Below, one piece after another: positions 12,374-24,563 of a DNA stretch of 64,000 bases. This stretch comes from Rehmannia glutinosa. Lineage: Eukaryota > Streptophyta > Magnoliopsida > Lamiales > Orobanchaceae. Each line of letters opens with the position of its first letter. The stretch's first letter is position 1. A program made the translations under genes and the position numbers. The stretch is taken from contig CM071930.1 of the NCBI GenBank assembly GCA_016081115.2, positions 7,607,419-7,671,418 on the forward strand, in the 5' to 3' direction. Under the pieces are notes generated by a model that made no database searches, was not told where the DNA came from, and was given only the letters and a program-made list of their open reading frames with translations.

Positions 12374-12895
12374 TTAGACTTTACTTTCTAAAATTTTAAA
12401 AAATCCAGACAGAAATCAGCCCCAAATATAGGTGGATTTGTTAGACATGTTAAACTTGTTTTATAATTTAAATAAGTATTTAAAATTAGTATTATTTCAA
12501 AAAGATACTATTTAAACTTCCTAAAGTAATTTTCTAATAAAATATCATAAAATTATCAATAATATTTTTTTTAACAAAAAGGCAAATTGGATTTGGTTTG
12601 AGTTGAATCGGGTAATTAACGGGTATAGAAATGAAAATTTAAATTCAACCCAAATCAAGACTAGGGAGATTTGGGGCAAAACCGGGCCCATTGTGATTTG
12701 TGATCCCGTATGCCAGTGTCAGTCCTATTATCAGTCACTTTGATAAATTTTCTATATTTAATGTTAGCAATATAGTTAATTTTGTTTAAGAACTATTTTT
12801 GTAGTATTTATAATTTTTAACAAACAAATTATTCAAATTTTTAACGAACGTGAGTATTTGAAAATTTTATCACATCAAAATTCCTAAGCAACCAA

Positions 12896-13122
12896 TATAA
12901 TTAAGGGGGGAGGATCAAGTGAGACCATGTCTCTAGGTGAGACACAATGGACTAATCTCAACCATTCCCCACTATTATTCAATGGGTGTGATTTAATGGA
13001 TAAAAAATATATTAAAACATTAATTTAATCAACATAAGGGTAATAGGGTAAAATAACATAACAAGGTAGTTATAAGAATAGAATCAAATCTATTTCTCTC
13101 TCATCCATCTCTCAAATCTCAC

Positions 13123-13202
<80 letters not shown>

Positions 13203-14289
13203 TCTCTCCATCTCTCCCTCTCTCCCTCTCTTTCTCAGTTCCTCCATTAACGCAAATGGAAGAACTCGAACTGTGAAAAAAATAGTGAAGAAGATGCAAT
13301 TTATGTTTCAAATGAAAAACAACGACGAAGAACTGAACTCGTTTATATTCAACCTACACTTTATAAATTGATTTTATAGAGAGAAAAAAATGTGAAGAAG
13401 AAGATGATTTCTATTCCAAATGAAACAACCATGAATAAGACGATGCATCTGTGTAGACATCAATGGAGAACTCGAAACCCGACCATTAAAATAAACTCTT
13501 AAAAAGCGTAATTTTCACGAATAAAACGATGCATAGATACTTATGAAATGATATATAAATACTTTATGAAACGTTGCATATATAATTATGAAACGATGCA
13601 TATATCTCAGAGGATATTACATATTTGAAAATATGCAACAAAAAACCAACTAAATATGCATTATATGAAAACTATCTACAAAAAAAAACTAATATGTAAG
13701 ACAAGATAACCAACTACGCAAGACGTCATAAACTATGCAACAAAATCAACTAACTATGCATTATCTAGAAACCATCTATGCATTATGTGGAATAACTAAA
13801 TATGCAATACATTATGTAACATCCCATTTTCATAATTTCCAAAAGCAACATCACATTTTCATAACTAAATATGCATCATATGAACCTATTTATCCAGTGT
13901 AGAATAACTAAATATGCAAAGACGTTATATTCAATTCGTATTGTTTTAGTAAAAACAGTGCCAATAAACAACTAAATATGCATTATTTGATGTCTAATTA
14001 TGCGAGAAGAACCCTAACTATCTTTGTAAAATAAAAATATTTGGAAAAAAACATATTACTTAAATTCCGCCACAAAAATCCGCAGTTTCAATCTCAGCCC
14101 ATAAAAACATTTGGGACCACTAATTTGACTTACAAAATTACCACCTTACCCTTAAATTGGCGGAAATCGGTAAATAAAAAAAAATCGAATTAATCACATC
14201 CCTTCATTTTTTAAAATCAATGGGTGAGATGAGTCCACACTGTCTCACCTAGGGAGGGTGGTCTCATTTGAACCAAATCCTATAATTAA
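12896..14289. mobile_element. non-autonomous Mutator-like element with 9-bp target duplication
   Basis: The element is 12905-14280 (1376 bp), bordered by identical 9-mers TATAATTAA (12896-12904 and 14281-14289). Its ends form an imperfect inverted repeat of about 55 bases; both arms contain GAGACCA, CTAGGTGAGACA and a TGGACT...CATCTCA-type stretch. The same end style (GGATC, GTGAGACC, CTCTTAGGT) occurs on the 12.8-kb MULE at 26.65 kb, so the two are probably one superfamily branch. No coding sequence is seen. The interior from about 13500 to 14040 repeats words like ACTATGCA and AAATATGCAT many times. Confidence 0.85.
13123..13199. repeat. compound microsatellite (CT)n(CA)n
   Basis: About 20 CT units followed by about 18 CA units, inside the non-autonomous Mutator-like element. 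Confidence 0.98.
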
Positions 14290-15412
14290 GATGACAAAAA
14301 CTTATATGAGATCGTATCATGAACATAATCCATGAAACAAATCTTATATATAATTAGAATCCCAACCCAATCCAAACCCAAACCCACAAAAATGAATCCA
14401 TATTTTTTGTGTATTGTATGATCCGTCTTATGAAATCAAGTCCATGAGATGGTCTCGTGTGAGACAACCTCATATCAGATAGTTAACAAATTTGAAAAAA
14501 AAAATTACTCACCCCTTACCAAATAAAATCATATACTCATTTTCGGTTTTGGAGGCAATGAAGATAAAATGTAATTATTTACATTTAACGATTTTGTAGG
14601 AGGGGAGTCAATTCTAAATTTCTACTACGACTCTTTTATCTTTTTCCACTATGGTCTATGCGAGGAAACGACAGAGGTGAAGGTCGTTTTCTGGATGACG
14701 CGGCGTCCTTATCCAACGCCTAGCTCTTCCAGAAAACGCATGTATTTTGGTAAATTGAGCCCAACCCCACTTGCCTTTACAAATTGACTAGTTAGAAAAT
14801 AATAATTGAGATGGATCTTCATAGATTTGTTATGTCCCAGCCCGAAAACTATGCTCTTTTTTCTTTTTTGAGCTTTCCTATGCTCTTATTTCATGAAACC
14901 TAAACCTTAACTTCTCTTACATAATAATGTACAAGTGTCGTTACAAAATTTAGTGATTTCTAAAATTAATGTAGTTGAGTTTGAGTTTTTAGATGATCTG
15001 ATCATTCAATAAGATATCAGAACACCAGTATTTGTTGTTTGGAGACAATGTTGGGTTTGGACCCCTGCCGGGGGTGGTAAATCGTTTGTATTGCGTCCTT
15101 ATCGAGCCTGCACGAGAACAATCAAATACGATAAATTCAAGCACGAACACATCTCGACAACCTTATTGGACATAAAATTAAACTTGAAACGCGACACACT
15201 AAAAATAAGAAAAGCACGACATGACGCAATAAATAAAATTATTAAATTTATTTAGTTTGACACTTTAGGCCCATTTGGCCATTAATTGATAAAGCATGTA
15301 TATACTTGTATATTTGATATTCAAGTCTTAAAACACATTTTCTAATAAATATAAATAGTTAAATACAGTTTAAAAGTCATCACATGACAAATGTATTAAT
15401 GATAAACTAAGA
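14290..15412. other. intergenic, no gene seen
   Basis: AT-rich sequence without recognisable coding content. From about 15041 it contains a dispersed repeat (CGAACAC, GACACACTAAAAA and GCCATTAA words) that reappears diverged at about 46800-47100 inside the hAT element there. The repeat appears to continue beyond the hAT MITE inserted at 15421. Confidence 0.5.
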
Positions 15413-15420
15413 ATCACAAT

Positions 15421-15728
15421 CAGGGGCGAAACCAGGATTAGGCAATGAGGGGTGCCAAAAAGTAGAAGATCGAAAATTTATTTTTTATATAATAAAATTC
15501 AAAATATATTATATATTTGCATTAAATACAGTGTCAATACTCATCATTAAGCATCCCAAGATGCATAATTACAATAAAAAAATTGACATAAATTTTCTTT
15601 CTTAAAAAATGAGGGGCCAAATGGGAATTATACTAAATTTTACATATAAAAAGGGAAAAAAATATATTAGGGGGCTGGGGGTGGGGGGGTTGCAGGGCCC
15701 CCTCCCCTAATATGTAGGTCCGCCATTG
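15421..15728. mobile_element. hAT-type MITE with perfect 8-bp target duplication
   Basis: A 308-bp element bordered by ATCACAAT on both sides (15413-15420 and 15729-15736). Ends are CAGGGGCG on the left and, inverted, CAATGGCGGACC on the right, the short CAGNGGCG-like ends of hAT elements. It contains no transposase. It has a G-rich block near 15660-15690 and interrupts an older dispersed repeat. Confidence 0.88.
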
Positions 15729-16122
15729 ATCACAATAATAATCTAAAGATCATAATGATATTAGATCAAAGCATCGATATTGTCATGAAAACACAAAAAA
15801 TGAACTTTTATGTTTAGTGTTTATAACAACAAACTCTAGTAACTAGCTAATGAAATTTAAAACTGCATTTTAAAAACGTTTCATTTTATTTTTTTTTAAA
15901 AAGTTACTGGGCCTTATCTGGCCAATCCGATTCAATTCCATTTTAATGGGCCTTATAATGTCGGCTCAATAATGGCCCCGACCTGACAAGCCTCATCCCA
16001 AATTCTATAATTTCATGTCATGTCCGTGTCGGTCATTTGTGTCGTGCATCAAATTGTCACCCCCGACCCATTTGGATTGACACGCTCATCGTGTGGACGA
16101 CTGTTAGACGTTGCCAAGTTAT

Positions 16123-16283
16123 CAAGGGCGGAGGCAGGGGCAACCTACAATCCCCCGCCCATTTTAAAAAAAAATGTATAATATTTTTTCTTTTTAAAAA
16201 TATTTTAGTAAGGATTTGTATGATTTTTTTTAGTTTTTTATTCGGCTGACCTCACTTTCGTGATCGTCCTACTAATGCCCTTG
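16123..16283. mobile_element. small hAT MITE (161 bp)
   Basis: Ends are CAAGGGCGGAGG and, inverted, CAAGGGCATTAG. The flanking 8-mers are CAAGTTAT and CAGGTTAT (7 of 8 match). The interior layout (G/C-rich ends around an A/T-rich core with TTAGTTTTTTAT) resembles the two elements at 55.68 and 55.97 kb, so it is probably the same family. Confidence 0.7.
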
Positions 16284-17200
16284 CAGGTTATTAGGCTGTT
16301 ATTGTGAATAAATGTAGATAGGACACCATCACCTTTTGAATTAATTTTTGGGGACGAATTATACTTATTTTGGAATAATTTGCAATCCTATTTTACTAAC
16401 ACATGTCGATCCCTAGTAAGACTTCTTGACTCTTAGTCAGTTAGAGTAAGCGGTATAGCATAAAAAACACGAAGAATCCGAATATCTTATTATGGTAGAT
16501 CAAGTGATTATTATAGTGTTTGGTACACGTAAATATCATATCATAGGATATAGGAATTAGTCTTGATGATTTGCTGGTTACATTCGCCTCGAAAACAACA
16601 GTCCTGAATTAGTGTTTATCTAATAAAAACTAAAATATTAGATGCAACATTTACTATATTTGATAAATATGTATTGTGTGCAGCTTGAATTGAACGAAAA
16701 TTCAAAATAGTGGTAACTTCGCCAAAAATACCTCCACTTACATCATTTACTATCAGAAAAGCCACTAATAGGGCCACGCCTTTGGACACATCAGAGGACA
16801 ATGTTTACCACTTTGAAGCAATTACTGCAATAATTTCTCCACATTTCAAATAAAAACAGAGAAAATAATTATGTTGTTTAGACAGTTTCCTCTAAGATAT
16901 GGGTTTGTAGGGTCCTAAACAAAGACTAGCACCAAATATATTCATTGGGGGTAATAAAAATATTTTACACAACCTACAAATTTTAGTGGCATTTCTGTTG
17001 GGCTAATTTGAACTGCTAATAAATTACGCACACTAAGTTTGATAAGTCAATCAAATCAAACCAAGAATCGAATAATGTGTTATTATATGCATTTGATAAT
17101 AAAGTTTCGTCATTATTCTTGAATGAGCGGTAAGATTGTTTATTACATTTCCTCAAAAAAAAAAAAAGATTGTTTATTACATTAATTAATGGTCCAGCTA
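16284..17200. other. intergenic, no gene seen
   Basis: No protein-coding or RNA feature could be supported in this AT-rich stretch. Confidence 0.5.
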
Positions 17201-17214
17201 GCTTTATAGGAGTT

Positions 17215-17810
17215 TGGGTGAAATTGACTTTTCCCATCGTTTATGTCTTTATTAATTTTGAAATTATTTATTACCCAAATATTATTGATTATTGGGTATT
17301 AATATTTTCAACTGACCCATGAGGCCCAAAACATTATTAAACAGCTCATGAGACTCATTTCATTATTCACAGCTCACGAGGCCCAAGTTATCTTACCAAG
17401 TCAATGAGGCTCATCATCCCATATATAAAAAGGTCACTCCATATTCATTTGTAGGTAAATTCAAGTAATTTGACTAAATGACTTTTCTATGCTCTGGATT
17501 TTTCTCTCTTGCAATCACTAACTTAAGTATCAGATGTGCCTCTCTATGACAACCCTAAGAACCCCATAACCTTGTTTCGTGTGTTGCATGTTAGTTCCGA
17601 CTTGGAGATTTCCTTAGCTTTGAAGGTTCAACTCATGGACAAGCTCAGTTCTTGGACAAGCCCAGCTCCTCGATAAGTTTAGCTCCTTGACTCGCTCACC
17701 TTCTAAATTCTCGGACTAGCTCAATATCCTGGATGGAAACTGTGGACTTGGATTGTCAAACTCAACTTCCCTAAAATAACCAATATGTAGTTTTTTGCAG
17801 CATCATTTGG
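17215..17810 (+). repeat. Ty3/gypsy LTR followed by primer-binding region
   Basis: An LTR reading on plus and ending in GCAGCATCA at 17810. It is followed by TTTGGCGCCATTTGTGGGAA, the typical start of the internal region of Tat/Athila-type gypsy elements. A TATA-like CATATATAAAAAG lies near 17412. The same LTR occurs in reverse orientation at 24564-25125. The left boundary is uncertain by a few tens of bases. Internal sequence after about 17880 is not recognisable. Confidence 0.75.
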
Positions 17811-17879
17811 CGCCATTTGTGGGAACGGTCAAGACACGAGAATACAAGCGAGGTCACATGCACGCAAAGTTAACTCCGA

Positions 17880-18391
17880 AGATATCGATTCCAGAGTTGG
17901 GAATTAGAAATTGCAATGGGGCGAGTCAAAACTTGGCTCTTCATTAAACCCGCCCCATATGGAGCGGGTCTAAACCCAACCAAATGGGTCCCGTGGCAGG
18001 TTACATGCCCTTTGTAAAAAAAAAAAACTTTGGGTCTAGGGCGGGTAACGGGTCCTGATGGACCCGCCTCGTATATATTAACTCAAATAAATTAATTATA
18101 TTTTTATTAGTTGATATCTCTCAATCCTTGTCTGGCTTTATTCTCGACTGCCCGCGTACTAGAGCTTGTTTTCTGAAAATTCTGCTCCCCTGTTTCCGTC
18201 TCAATACTTCATTAACCTCCCTTCGCCACCGCACCACACGCTCAAGACTTCACCACTGCTGTTAATATTAAATCATAAGTACTAGTAAAAGTGATTTCAA
18301 TTGTGCAGATTTGTTTAATTTCTCAAGATTATTGCAAATTGTTGATCCACTTCGCCTAGTTTCTAAAGACTTCACCACTTCTCCTAATTAT
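17880..18391. other. gap between gypsy LTR and Athila-like element
   Basis: Noncoding. GC-rich words around GGGTCTAGGGCGGGT (about 17920-18070) look like another dispersed repeat. No gene was seen. Confidence 0.4.
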
Positions 18392-19300
18392 TGATCAGAT
18401 AAAAAGCAATTAAGAATAGTCACTCGAATTCATAAAATAGAAAACATGAATCAATTAGGAAAATAATTAATCAAGATTTAACATGAATCCACAGTTCCGA
18501 TTATGCCTCTAAGATCCGAAAGATTAGACAAACATTGATAATAAATTCATAGACAAATTCAAAATCAACATTATGACACCGTTTAAGCACAGACAAGAGA
18601 TCCAGACATAGAAAGAAAACCCCTTGGTGTCAGGATGGATTCTCCTCCCAAGGCTTCAAAGCTCTTGTGCTTCCGTAGATGCAAAAGGCCTTGTGGTGTT
18701 CTTCGCGACCTAGCCCTCCTCTCTCAAAAGACCTTGGATCTTGTGTTCCTGTGTAATTTGATGTGTTGTATGTGGTATTGATGTTGTTATTTTCGTGCAG
18801 CCCTTAGGTCCCTTTTATAGATGCTTGGAGAGATCACTTGTAGAGTTGGAATGGGAAAAGGACACCAAAATCTGAGACAGTGCATCACACAGTCGTGTAG
18901 CCGTGGTTTTCACATAGTTCACTTCACACGCCCGTGTGGCTCTCACACGGTCCGGCCGTGCGGCTTTTTTCGTCCCCTGTTTCTTCCCAACTTCACACAG
19001 ACATGTCATCTTTCACACGGGTAGGTCACAAGATCGTGTGGTCCCATATGATCCAGTCGTGTGACGTGTTTTTGTCCAGTTTCTTTGTCTTTTCGATCTT
19101 CTCTTTGCACTTGTCAATCTTAACCGGGCCTTTTAACTGATATTTCTCCGATTAAGCTCTATTTCCTATAAGAAGTTGCAAGAATACGCCGTATCACGCC
19201 CAACAAAGGAAACCAACCAAAACATACCGAATATACATGCAAATGTATCAAATATATACCATTTTAAGCCTCCAAATGCACGTATATTCTACACGTATCA
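18392..19300 (-). repeat. 3' LTR of Athila-like element
   Basis: Partner of 21637-22549. It contains several short words of the CACACGG/CCGTGTG type near 18880-19070 that form small inverted repeats in both copies. The LTR begins on minus with TGATACGTG right after a polypurine-like tract. Confidence 0.85.
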
Positions 19301-20822
19301 AAATTTCCCAAACTTAAAGCATTGCTCGTCCTCGAGCAAATTAAGAAAAATAACATCAAGGGGTAAAAAGAACACACAAGAACACTATAAGCATTTATTC
19401 TCATTTGACTTCATATTTAAGTAAACCATGCAATTTATTATTAAGAAGTCATCTTTCATAAGTTTGGCATAATTAATACTCTCTCGGGTACTTGACATCG
19501 TGACTTGCAAGTAGTAATAGTGTATCTCTCATCTCTCAAAGTGTATGGTAAGTGTTTACGCTCAAAATCAATTCGTGAAAGTAGAACTACCATAGGCTTG
19601 CAAATCGTCTAACATCTCGACCACTTTTGTGTGCACAATCTAAGAATCAAAAATGACTTTTCATTTGGTTGTAATCTAGGCTCTTTGGTAAGGGTAGGGA
19701 AAAATTTGGATTAAGCGATTTGACTTGAACAAATAGAATTTAAGCACACAGACTTGCAATTCACCAATCCAATTTCATCTAAAAATCATTCTCTCAATAT
19801 ATTTTATTTTTCAACTCAACTCCACCCTTGTTCTCCTTTTTCATTCTTAGGCATGTTTGCCTTTTCCCTTATTTTCATTTAGCCTCAAGCTCTCAATTTC
19901 TCAAACTTTTCAAAAATTTTCTTTCTTTGCTCGATTTTTTCTCTTTCTTTCTTTGTTTTTTCGAGCTTCATTCTTCTTCATTCACCTAGATACTGCTCAC
20001 CCCTCATTCTTTTGCCAACTTTCTCTCTTTTCAGAATTTTCACCACATCTCCCCCAAACTTTTTCATTTTCTATAAGCCCAAAAAATTTCAGGGACAAAA
20101 TCATGTTTTCAATTTTAAAGATCAGTGTGGCTAACAATAAAAAGTTTTGGGTCAATATTGGCTAACTAGGGAATCATGAGTTCATAGGTAGACTTTTTAG
20201 GCTAAGTAGGCTAAACAAAGATGGCCTCAAATCATTTTCAAAAATTGCAAACAAACATGGCTTCAATGAAGATACCCGAGCAAGTTCTAGAGTTCTATCA
20301 ATCATGAATGACACACTCAAGAAAACAAATAAGTTGCATAAGATAAATTAGTTTAAGGCACAAAAGCTCACATGCTTATTTTTCGCAACATGCTCAAATA
20401 CCTAATTTTCTTTACTAATGCCAAACAAATAAAAGAAATCTTCTCAACTATTCATCGCATTATTCACAAAAATATGTCATCTCATAAAATCAAATGTTCA
20501 TAGTAAAAATCATACGGAAGCTTTGGACATTTTCAAAAATCTTGATTAAAAATAACACTCAAAAGCAATTAAACGTGCTAAAGCGATAAACGTGTTAAAA
20601 TAAAAAAAATAAAAAATCGAGAATTTTATTGTAAAAATGCTCTACATGCAATCCTAAATGCAATGCAAAATGCAAGAAAGTACTAAATTACGTATTCTTG
20701 ACAAGCCCTCTAAACTGAAAATATGCTTCGTCCATAACATATGAGGAAATTATCAAAAGTAAAGAGGAATGCATAGTAAGTGCTTACATAGCTTACTGTG
20801 GTGGCGGAGGTAGAGGGTAGTG
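19301..20822. other. noncoding 3' internal region of Athila-like element
   Basis: Long pyrimidine-rich stretches on plus (19850-20070). The only open frame is a low-complexity F/S-rich one that I do not accept as a gene. It holds the element's 3' tail. Confidence 0.5.
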
Positions 20823-21620
20823 GCCTTATGAAATATGCCACTGATCCATACGAGATATCATCTCGTACATGTACTGTTGCTGCTGGGTGATGGCATCGAA
20901 TCGCGGTAAGTACTCTGTGTGGTACTCATCAACTGTAGCCATCAACTGATAAGTATCATCTATCAACTTTCCCACATTGGCTTCCACCCTTTCTAGCCTA
21001 TCACTCATGGTAAATGGTTGGTTACCCCCTTGTCTAGAGGATTCCGGCACCTCCCTCATAGGCTCATCTGGCTCTTCTTGAGCAGTAGCCCCATGTTCAC
21101 CTATTAGCAACCAATTACCCCTATTTCTTACAGATGTAGCTTCAGGATTAGGAAGCTTAACCTTTGTTCAATCTGCCTGATTTAGCCAGTAATCACGCCA
21201 ATCGAATTGAATCATCTTCATAGCAGATAAAACAGTCAAATCAATTGTTTTAAGCCCTTCAAAGCTACATTGAAGTACTCATCAATAGGCGTAATCATCC
21301 CCCCTATACAAATTCATCCCCTCTCAGATTTCTCACCCTATAAAATTGTCGGGCTATCATAGCCCCGGAGTTTGGCACAATCTCTGTCCCCGACGCCATA
21401 CACCATATAATAAACAACTCATCTACCCGCAAGGGCCCTTTACTCTCCTCCCTCCCAAAAATCGTCTTTGCCAAGTCTCTTTGTACATAGCATAATACGG
21501 GATTTTGAATGTTAGATGCATTTGAGGTACCCGACGTGTAGAATCATTTCCCAGTTATTTGTCTCCAAAAATGATCCTTATCAAAATCCTCATGCTCCTC
21601 AACCCCATAAGTCGGAGTTC
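20823..21620 (-). pseudogene. plant retroelement ORF remnant (putative plant transposon protein domain)
   Basis: Minus-strand sequence in interrupted frames: HFWRQITGK near 21570, then NPVLCYVQRDLAKTIFGR and ELFIIWCMASGTEIVPNSG. After a stop and shifts it continues with LSAMKMIQFDWRDYWLN and finally an open stretch (21110-20826) with coiled, Q-rich character ending DQWHIS. This arrangement (FW..ITG, then NP..., then FGR) matches the uncharacterised protein found in many Athila-like elements. Its function is unknown. At least two stops and one shift disable it. Confidence 0.65.
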
Positions 21621-21636
21621 TATATATTTCTTAATT

Positions 21637-22549
21637 GATCAGATAAAAAACAATTAAGAATAATCACTCGAATTCATAAAATAGAAAACATGAATCAATT
21701 AAGAAAATAATTAATCAAGACTTAACATGAATCCACAGTTTCAATTATGCCCCTAAGATTCGAAAGATTAGCCAAACATTGATAACAAATTCAAAATCAA
21801 CATTATGACATCGTTTAAGCACATACAAGAGATCTAGACACAGAAAAAAACCCCTTTGTGTTAGAATGGATTCTCCTCCCAAGCCTTTGAAGCTCTTGTG
21901 CTTCCTTAGATGTGAAATGCAGTGTGGTGTTCTTCGCAACCTAGCCCTCCTCTCTCAGAAGACCTTGGATCTTATGTTCCTGTGTAATTTGATGTGTTGT
22001 ATGTGATATTGATGTTGTTATTTTCGTGCAACCCTTAGGTCCTTTTTATAGATGCTTGGAGAGATCACTTGTAGAGTTAGAGTGGGAAAAAGACACCAAA
22101 ATCCAAGACATTGCATCATACGGCCCGACCGTGTAGCCTCACACGGCTATGTGGCTTTCACACAGTCAACTTCACATGCCCATGTGGCTCTCACATGGTC
22201 CAGCCGTGCGACGTGTTTTTGTTCACTGTTTCTTCCCAACTTCACACGGACATGTCCTCTTTCACATGGGTAGGTCACACGGCCATGTGGTCCCACATGG
22301 TCCAGCCGTGTAACATGTTTTTGTCCAATTTCTTCGTCTTTTCGATCTTCTCTTCGCACTTGTCAATCTTATCCGGGCCTTTTAATTGACATTTCTTCGA
22401 TTAAGCTCTGTTTTCTGTAAGAAGTTACAAGAATACGCAGCATCACGCCCAACAAAGAAAATCAACCAAAACACACTGAATTTACATGCAAATGTATCAA
22501 ATATATACCATTTTAAGCCTCTAAATGCACGTATATTTTACACGTATCA
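21637..22549 (-). repeat. 5' LTR of Athila-like element
   Basis: Direct copy of 18392-19300. On minus it ends TTTATCTGATCA at 21637, and the internal region starts there. A normal TGGCGCC primer-binding site is not visible next to it, so the first internal bases may be deleted. Confidence 0.85.
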
Positions 22550-22619
22550 GACTGAAGGAATTATTATTTAAACAAAGTTGGGGGAACAGAAGCACTAACT
22601 AAGTCTGCATATCTTAAAT

Positions 22620-23392
22620 TGCAGAAGTTAATTTTCAAAGGAGTTGCTCAACCAAAAAAATAATAGAAAATAGAACTCTTGCTCTCAAGAGCTTTAAGGA
22701 ATTTGATGATGACGAGAAATCCTTCTCCCTAAATGGTAAGGCTCTAAATATTCTTCATCGTTCACTTACTGCTACCGAATACAATTTTATTAAGGGAATA
22801 AGATCCGCGCACGAAGTGTGGACAAAATTAGAAACTATCAATGAAGGAACTAAGAAGGTGAAACAAGCTCGTAAAACAATGGTTGTTCATGATTTCGAGA
22901 ACCTCACTATGTTTAAAAGTGAAAGTATCTCGAGAATGTTGGAAAGACTTGATAATATTGTCAATCCTCTTCTAGCACTTGGAAAAATCATTTCCAAGGA
23001 AGACAAAGTCACAAAGGTTCTAAATGTTCTACCGGGTACTTGGTCCGAGAAGGTCACGACTATCGCGGTAGCTCAAAATCTTGAGACCCTCAAGTTTGAT
23101 GAGCTAATTGGAAGTCTTCTTATCTATGAAGTCTACCTCAAAGAAAGAAAGAACTCCAAACCATCAAACTCTCAATCGGGTATGCAATCTACTTCTAAAG
23201 CTTAACTCTAGTTTAAATAATTCATATTATGCTAGTAATGAGGATGATGAGGAAACGACCTCCCTCGTACGAAAATTTGCCAAATTTGTCAATAAAAATA
23301 AGACAAGAAAGGCAAGAGACAACTCATGCTTTAAATGTGGAAAAACTGGGCACTTTATAGCCAATTATCCCAAAATGGCGGAGGACGAGTAA
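22620..23392 (+). pseudogene. Ty1/copia gag fragment (decayed)
   Basis: The plus strand encodes a gag domain: ALKSFKEFDDDEKSFSLNGKA before 22800, then EVWTKLETINEGT, FKSESISRMLERL, KVLNVLPGTWSEKV. A shift near 23205 leads to ETTSLVRKFAKFV and a degenerate zinc knuckle CFKCGKTGHFIANYP, in which the last cysteine is Y. The stop at about 22660, the frame change and the damaged knuckle show decay. No LTR or pol for this copy lies nearby. Confidence 0.8.
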
Positions 23393-24563
23393 AAGAAGAA
23401 ACAGTTCTTCCCTAAAAAGTTCTTGTCCATCTATGCATATTACATTCATGATTGCTCATTGAGTTCTTCAACTCCCCCAAGTCTCATCTACTCCCAATAC
23501 TCAAGTTAAGATGGGTTTACTACCTAAAGCTTTCAACACCTCAAAAAAATTCTGGAAGAAGAAAAGAAAAATGCGTCAAAGACTAAGGTCCGAAAAAAGC
23601 CCATTGATTAAAGACTACCACGTGCATCTACTAAGAGATAAGACTTCACTAAAAAAATAGATCCCTGCCCCAGAGAAATTATTCAACATAATCATATGAT
23701 TAACTAATACCTCAACTAGAAAAAGTTATCACATCCTGAAATAAGAATTCTTGCTAGAGACAACCAAGAAGGGAATATAAGTCCTATAAGAGGTGGTTAT
23801 ACGCCATCCGTTGCATTCTTCAACATTATTAACAATAAGTCCCTCACACTTAGTTAAACCAAAACACCTACAAGGATCTTTAAAGAGAACTTACAAACAG
23901 TTCAAAGAAATGTCAAAGCATCAAAAAGATGAGACATATAAATGTTGAGAGAAATTCCTCACGAAAATACAGAACATCATCTAACGAACATGCGGTCTGA
24001 ACCTCCTTCAGCCAGCAAAACAAATGAACAGTGCACACATACATAGCCGACCCAAAAAAAAATATTTGGGACAATGCTCACATGTATGTGTGGACGGCAG
24101 GGTGATAATAGGGTGGGCCACAAAAAAATCCCTATGTGACCGCACTCGACTGCTCACTATCTACGATGATCTTCGATTATTCCTAAATGATTCCCTAAAA
24201 GACTAAATACCATGAAACTAAAGAAGTCTCTCAAAAGTGCATAGAGGACTATTCTAACGCAAGGGATGACTCACTTATTAAGTCAAGAAAGACTCTCACC
24301 TACTAAGTCCCATGAGGTCCTCTCCCTTACAAGAAGCATTACAACCCTCACAAAGACTAAGTCCCATGAGTACTCATCGTCCAGCCTCAACGCTTAACTC
24401 TCAACTCTCAAGTTGAAGTATTACTCAAGGGTGAATTAAAGTTACCTCTAATGACCACAACCAACCACCAAATTCCTCTAGGGACTAACTCCATGCAAGA
24501 AACTTAACTTCCGCGCTTCTCCCTCTACATCCGCATCCCAGAAGTTGGGGGGCTTAAGCCAGA
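23393..24563. other. unassigned repeat-like DNA
   Basis: No gene was seen. It contains repeated short words (AAGTCCCATGAG at about 24305 and 24360; CTCAACTCTCAAGTTGAAG). It lies between the copia gag remnant and the inverted gypsy LTR and is probably retroelement-derived. Confidence 0.4.

Larger units (their letters stand above)
18392..22549 (-). mobile_element. Athila-like Ty3/gypsy element, internally deleted
   Basis: Two direct repeats of about 910 bp (18392-19300 and 21637-22549), differing at roughly one base in fifteen by eye, enclose 2.3 kb. Read on minus, each LTR begins TGATACGTGTA and ends TGATCA. Just before the left copy (the 3' LTR on minus) lies the usual Athila/Tat tail: CTCGAGGACGAGCAATG, then TTTAAGTTTGGG as polypurine tract. 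The interior has only part of one ORF (20823-21620) and no gag-pol, so this is a non-autonomous, LARD-like copy. The flanking pentamers differ (ATTAT and GACTG), so no target duplication is visible. Confidence 0.85.

Noticed and set aside
13123..13199. CT/CA run considered as a regular array such as CRISPR
   Set aside because: Plain dinucleotide microsatellite in a plant genome; no spacer structure.
16616..16801. 61-codon minus-strand frame
   Set aside because: Short, no family resemblance, in AT-rich intergenic DNA.
19857..20165. Open frame of 102 codons rich in F, S and L
   Set aside because: It is a translation of a T/C-rich noncoding tract inside the Athila-like element and has no domain-like composition.
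24540..24563. Purine-rich GTTGGGGGGCTTAAG next to TGATGCTG, looking like a polypurine tract and LTR start on plus
   Set aside because: The TATA box and comparison with the LTR at 17215-17810 show that this LTR reads on minus; the purine tract is then in its primer-binding region.
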